A stretch of 17,735 nt of DNA from Gemmatimonadota bacterium (lineage in GTDB: Bacteria; JAAXHH01): positions 1 through 17,735 of the forward strand of contig JAPOOT010000343.1 in assembly GCA_026713285.1 (NCBI GenBank). Reading direction: 5' to 3'. Positions 15,057 through 17,735 of the stretch are shown here, piece by piece. The notes beneath the pieces are model-generated. The model was not told where the DNA came from. It made no database searches and saw nothing but the letters and a program-made list of their open reading frames with translations. Both the position numbers and the translations under genes were made by a program. Within the stretch, counting starts at the first letter, position 1. Every line of letters begins with the position of its first letter.

Positions 15057-16166
15057 TTAAGGTTTGGCTAACATGGGGGTAACAAGCTTTCCAATGCCCT
15101 CGATCTCCATTTCCACCACGTCCCCCGGCTTGAGATACTCGGGCGGATTGCGGGCCCGTCCCACGCCGTCCGGCGTGCCCGTGGCGATCACGTCGCCCGG
15201 GTAGAGGGTTTGGACAGAGGTCAAGTACCGGATCATGTGCGCCTCGTCGTAGATCATGTAGCTGGTATTGCTATCCTGCTTGATCACGCCATTGATCCAG
15301 GTCCTGATCTCGAGGTCATCATGCTGGATGAACTCCTTGGGCACGATGTACGGACCGAAAGGCGCGGCGCGGTCGCTGCTCTTGCTATTGAACCAGTTCG
15401 GCCCGGGGAACATCCGGTTTATCGGTTTCAGTCCGGAACCGCCCCGGCGGCTGACGTCGAACACGATGCTGTAGCCGAAGACGTAGTCGTGGGCGTTCTC
15501 CAGGGTAAGGTCGAGGGCCGGCCTGCCGATGATAATGGCCAGTTCGGCTTCCCAGTCGATGTTGACGTTCCTGGGGACGTAGTACGGTTCGCCCGGATCG
15601 ATGATGGTTGAGCGGGGCGACTTGGCGAAGAAGTACGGTTCTTCCGCGTCCACGTCCACTTCCACGGCGGCGAATCCCGCGCCACCGATGGCCGAATCCT
15701 CCATCTCGTCCGCGTGGGCCCGGTAGTTGGCCGCCGCGGCAAGCAGGTTGTAGGGGTACTTGATCGGGGCCTTGATGGACACGTCGTCCGGGTCGAAGAC
15801 GAAGGGCAGGTTCTCGCCCGCCAACCGGTTCTCCGTTCCCATGTAGTTTGCGATCATGTACAAGCGGTTGGATACGGCGTCGTACTGCTCGATCAACGCC
15901 CGCATTTTCTTGGGAATGGAGACGATGGAAAGCCCAAGTTGCCGGGTGACATAGGAATTCGCCTCGTGCAGGTCCATCAGCTTTTCATTGTCCGCCTGGA
16001 CGAGCATGCCGATACGGATGGCCCCCGTGGCCTCGAAGGTGGCGAGCTTGAAGGGCGTGTCTGGCTGGTCGGATACCTGGGACCGGGCTGTACCAGGGAA
16101 AGCCAGCAGGAGCATGCTGACAGAGAATACGACAACGACCGACAGTAGGCTTATCTGCTTCGACAT
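15057..16166 (-). CDS. Exported fumarylacetoacetate hydrolase-family protein
   Basis: 369 residues from ATG 16166, 9 nt after AGGAG; the ATG at 16175 directly abuts that SD and is too close. An unusual feature for this normally cytoplasmic family is a clear Sec signal peptide (MSKQISLLSVVVVFSVSMLLLAF ... TARS|Q). The catalytic C-terminal domain starts ~residue 130: NYRAHADE (catalytic His), FFAKSPRSTII, DWEAELAIIIGRPA (ExE metal ligands), YSIVFDVSRR (metal Asp), WFNSKSSD ... FGPYIV (Lys), and the end signature TGTPDGVGRARNPPEYLKPGD. All key residues appear present, so an active Mg/Mn-dependent C-C hydrolase, acylpyruvase or decarboxylase (COG0179-like) is likely. The substrate is unknown. It is first in line with the LVIVD lipoprotein gene 22 nt downstream. 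The 197 nt between its start and the tRNA-Pro(CGG) gene hold no recognisable gene or convincing promoter. Confidence 0.9.
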   Translation of the reverse strand: MSKQISLLSVVVVFSVSMLLLAFPGTARSQVSDQPDTPFKLATFEATGAIRIGMLVQADNEKLMDLHEANSYVTRQLGLSIVSIPKKMRALIEQYDAVSNRLYMIANYMGTENRLAGENLPFVFDPDDVSIKAPIKYPYNLLAAAANYRAHADEMEDSAIGGAGFAAVEVDVDAEEPYFFAKSPRSTIIDPGEPYYVPRNVNIDWEAELAIIIGRPALDLTLENAHDYVFGYSIVFDVSRRGGSGLKPINRMFPGPNWFNSKSSDRAAPFGPYIVPKEFIQHDDLEIRTWINGVIKQDSNTSYMIYDEAHMIRYLTSVQTLYPGDVIATGTPDGVGRARNPPEYLKPGDVVEMEIEGIGKLVTPMLAKP

Positions 16167-16363
16167 GTGTTGCATCTCCTGAGATGAAAGGTCCAGCCGG
16201 CGCGCGTGTGTTCAGCCGCAGGATGGACCGGTACAATGGCTGGCCGTGTTGCATTTTTGGCGGTATGCCGGAATTCCAGGCCAGGATGCCGTGTAGAACA
16301 ACCGGGCTCAGAAGCAGTAAGGAAGGATGGAATAAAATGTTGTTAGAATCTGGGAATATCGGA

Positions 16364-16438
16364 TCGGGGCGGGGAGATTTGAACTCCCGACCTCCTGCTC
16401 CCGAAGCAGGCGCGCTGACCGGGCTGCGCTACGCCCCG
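16364..16438 (-). tRNA. tRNA-Pro(CGG)
   Basis: 75 nt in full cloverleaf. The acceptor CGGGGCG/CGCCCCG has discriminator A. The D-arm is GCGC...GCGC, the anticodon stem CCTGC/GCAGG encloses loop TTCGGGA (anticodon CGG), the variable loop is AGGTC, and the T-arm is GGGAG TTCAAAT CTCCC. CCA is not encoded. Confidence 0.95.
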
Positions 16439-16486
16439 ATATGTGTACAAACAGGAGCAAGGACCCGGCGGGCTGCCTTGCCGAAA

Positions 16487-16560
16487 TCGGGGCGACTGGA
16501 TTTGAACCAGCGACCACCAGCCCCCCATGCTGGTGCGCTACCTGACTGCGCTACGCCCCG
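16487..16560 (-). tRNA. tRNA-Pro(GGG)
   Basis: 74 nt in full cloverleaf. The acceptor CGGGGCG/CGCCCCG has discriminator A. The D-arm is GCGC...GCGC, the anticodon stem CCAGC/GCTGG encloses loop ATGGGGG (anticodon GGG), the variable loop is TGGTC, and the T-arm is GCTGG TTCAAAT CCAGT. CCA is not encoded. It lies 48 nt upstream of tRNA-Pro(CGG) and shares its acceptor stem, so the two probably form one transcript. Confidence 0.95.
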
Positions 16561-16574
16561 AAACTTCGGCGTGT

Positions 16575-16603
16575 AATTTACGGCGGCAGGGGGTTTCAGG
16601 CAA
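16575..16603 (-). promoter_or_regulatory. Candidate promoter of the tRNA-Pro pair
   Basis: In - strand sense, TTGCCT (16598-16603) and TAAATT (16575-16580) are separated by 17 nt. The -10 element ends 14 nt before the mature 5' end of tRNA-Pro(GGG), the short distance expected for a tRNA promoter. Each hexamer matches sigma-70 consensus at 4 of 6 positions. Confidence 0.45.
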
Positions 16604-16639
16604 GGGATATTTTCGGTGTCAGATCGTGGTCCGGTGTGG

Positions 16640-17554
16640 TCACATGAGGCTGCGCGCCTGTTCGACAAACCACAGGTGGTCGGCGCGGATCAGGGATTCG
16701 TCCCGTTCGGCCGTTGCGAGAAAACCGAGTTTGTTCACGACGCGCAGAGCGGTGTACAGGTCCCACCACGGCAGGCAACCGAAGTCCGCCCGATTCAGCG
16801 ATTCATAGTGCCGGGTGAAGGCGTCCATGATTTCTGGTCCGTAGAGCATCAGAATCTCGAACCGGGCATTCGACACATCGAAGAGGGGATCCCCCAGGCG
16901 CGTGTCTTCCCAATCGATGACCGCCGAGAGACGGCCATCCTGCCAGAGCGTATTCCCCGGCCAGTAGTCTCCGTGCAGGACGACGGGTGTGTTTTGCAGG
17001 GTCAGCGGCCAGCATGGAACAAGGAGATCCAGCAACGTACGTTCATCGGCCGAGACCATGGCCGGATCACTTTTTCTACCAAGCGCTTCGGTACAGTCAT
17101 CCTCCAGCTTCAGCAGGAAATCGAGGTCCCGTCCAGCCAGATCCATCTGGTGGACTTTGGCCAGTTCGCCCGCCATCTGCATCACGTAGTCCGTGGGATC
17201 TTCAGGTTTCAGGTCGGTAACGCCTTCCATGTATTCCACGACGAGGGACGGCGTAGGGAACAGGGGTTCGTTCGAGTCCAGGTAAACCGGATTGGGCGTG
17301 GCCAGGCCTGCCGCGTGCGTTAACTGAAGGACCCGGAACTCGTCCGCGGCCACGTTCGGGTTCTGCTGAAGGTCGACCGCTCCGTGCAGACGGTGAATGA
17401 GTTTCCTCATCGTACCGTCCGGTAACTCGATTTCCAGGACGGTCACGGCGGCCGAATAACCGCCGGGCAGGCTGAGATGGCGCTTCAGCCTGGCGTGCGG
17501 ATTGAATCTGTGGACCAGTTTCTCGAACCGACTGGATTCGTCTACAGTTGCCAT
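16640..17554 (-). CDS. APH-type phosphotransferase family protein
   Basis: About 304 residues from ATG 17554; a TTG at 17563 would add three residues and no clear SD supports either. It has the aminoglycoside phosphotransferase/choline kinase fold: an N-lobe with LPGGYSAAVTVLEIELPDG and a basic KLIHRLHG strand, SLVVEYMEGVTDL as hinge, catalytic loop HGDYWPGNTLW (~residues 194-204, HGDxxxxN), and metal-binding IDWEDTRLGDPLFDV (~213-227, the DFG equivalent). It transfers phosphate from ATP to a hydroxyl of an unknown small molecule (sugar, amino alcohol or drug). Nothing ties it specifically to antibiotic resistance. It is cytoplasmic. It lies upstream of the tRNA pair on the same strand. Confidence 0.87.
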   Translation of the reverse strand: MATVDESSRFEKLVHRFNPHARLKRHLSLPGGYSAAVTVLEIELPDGTMRKLIHRLHGAVDLQQNPNVAADEFRVLQLTHAAGLATPNPVYLDSNEPLFPTPSLVVEYMEGVTDLKPEDPTDYVMQMAGELAKVHQMDLAGRDLDFLLKLEDDCTEALGRKSDPAMVSADERTLLDLLVPCWPLTLQNTPVVLHGDYWPGNTLWQDGRLSAVIDWEDTRLGDPLFDVSNARFEILMLYGPEIMDAFTRHYESLNRADFGCLPWWDLYTALRVVNKLGFLATAERDESLIRADHLWFVEQARSLM

Positions 17555-17570
17555 GTGTCTCAAGTAGGGT

Positions 17571-17610
17571 GGGTTTCCCGACCAACCGGACCAACCGGAC
17601 CGGAAATCCC
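17571..17610. repeat. Hairpin with 9-bp tandem repeats upstream of the phosphotransferase gene
   Basis: GACCAACCG occurs twice in tandem (17580-17588, 17589-17597), followed by a partial GACC. This block is flanked by GGGTTTCC (17571-17578) and GGAAATCCC (17602-17610), which can pair with one bulged base. The structure sits between the stop of the preceding gene and the phosphotransferase start, without a T-run. Confidence 0.4.
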
Positions 17611-17626
17611 AGTTCGCCGCGGATGC

Positions 17627-17735
17627 CTATTCACCCGGGTAGTCGATCGCCCACCTACCCTCGAGATTTCCACTGCCGCTCGTTCTGCTCCAGAGGGAAA
17701 CCACGTCGGCCGGCGCGTTGTTTTCCGCAAGATGA
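17627..17735 (-). CDS. C-terminus of an unidentified gene (5' part outside window)
   Basis: In the frame ending at the TAG at 17627-17629, the window edge holds 35 open codons: HLAENNAPADVVSLWSRTSG ... RWAIDYPGE. The other two frames are interrupted or Arg-rich, and base use at third positions is GC-rich as in neighbouring genes, so this is probably the true 3' end of a gene on the same strand. The product is not recognisable from this fragment. Confidence 0.4.
   Translation of the reverse strand, partial: HLAENNAPADVVSLWSRTSGSGNLEGRWAIDYPGE

Noticed and set aside
16640..17554. Calling the phosphotransferase an antibiotic-resistance gene
   Set aside because: The HGDxxxxN and DxED motifs define only the broad APH/choline-kinase fold. 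No subfamily signature or resistance context is visible.
1..17735. CRISPR array, insertion sequence, prophage or integrase
   Set aside because: No regularly spaced long repeats, transposase or integrase motifs, or terminal inverted repeats were seen. The only repeats are the short ones listed.

Overview
The window is GC-rich (about 60% by eye) and almost entirely coding. One gene fragment lies on the + strand at the left edge (1-315). Everything else, about 17 kb, is on the - strand and reads right to left. A TonB-dependent receptor, two lipoproteins, several Sec signal peptides and a membrane-anchored cytochrome c point to a Gram-negative (diderm), respiring bacterium. Neither tRNA gene encodes its 3' CCA, which argues against Gammaproteobacteria. 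The mix of Gfo/Idh oxidoreductase, TIM-barrel isomerase, DUF1080, LVIVD protein, amidohydrolase pairs and a UGSC selenoprotein suggests an uncultured marine or host-associated lineage such as Latescibacterota, Poribacteria or a relative. That placement is a weak inference.

Layout in - strand reading order. 17735-16364: the end of an unknown gene, an APH-type phosphotransferase, then tRNA-Pro(GGG) and tRNA-Pro(CGG) behind a plausible promoter. 16166-13121: an exported fumarylacetoacetate-hydrolase-like enzyme, a large LVIVD-repeat lipoprotein, and a 42-codon remnant of a HAD hydrolase. 12951-8017: a PQQ-dependent dehydrogenase lipoprotein, a secreted DUF1080 (3-keto-glycoside hydrolase) protein and a TonB-dependent receptor. 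7968-5973: a membrane-anchored monoheme cytochrome c, a protein of the SDGLPVVPP family, and a UGSC-family selenoprotein read through an in-frame TGA. 5900-390: a ~996-residue fused double amidohydrolase, a ~478-residue amidohydrolase-like protein that has lost its metal ligands, and a Gfo/Idh/MocA oxidoreductase. This last gene converges on the + strand isomerase across a pair of 24-bp direct repeats.

How the genes may work together (inference). The receptor would import a ligand across the outer membrane. The PQQ dehydrogenase and DUF1080 protein could oxidise and cleave a glycoside in the periplasm. The monoheme cytochrome c could accept the electrons, since the dehydrogenase has no heme domain of its own. 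Cytochrome c, the SDGLPVVPP protein and the selenoprotein are tightly spaced (8 nt, then 14-50 nt) and look like a small redox operon of unknown chemistry.

The most interesting item is the selenoprotein. A conventional gene call would split it into two unrelated short ORFs (6210-6533 and 5973-6188). They are in one frame, joined by TGA, and the TGA falls exactly at the U of the U-G-S-C motif, with a hairpin just downstream.
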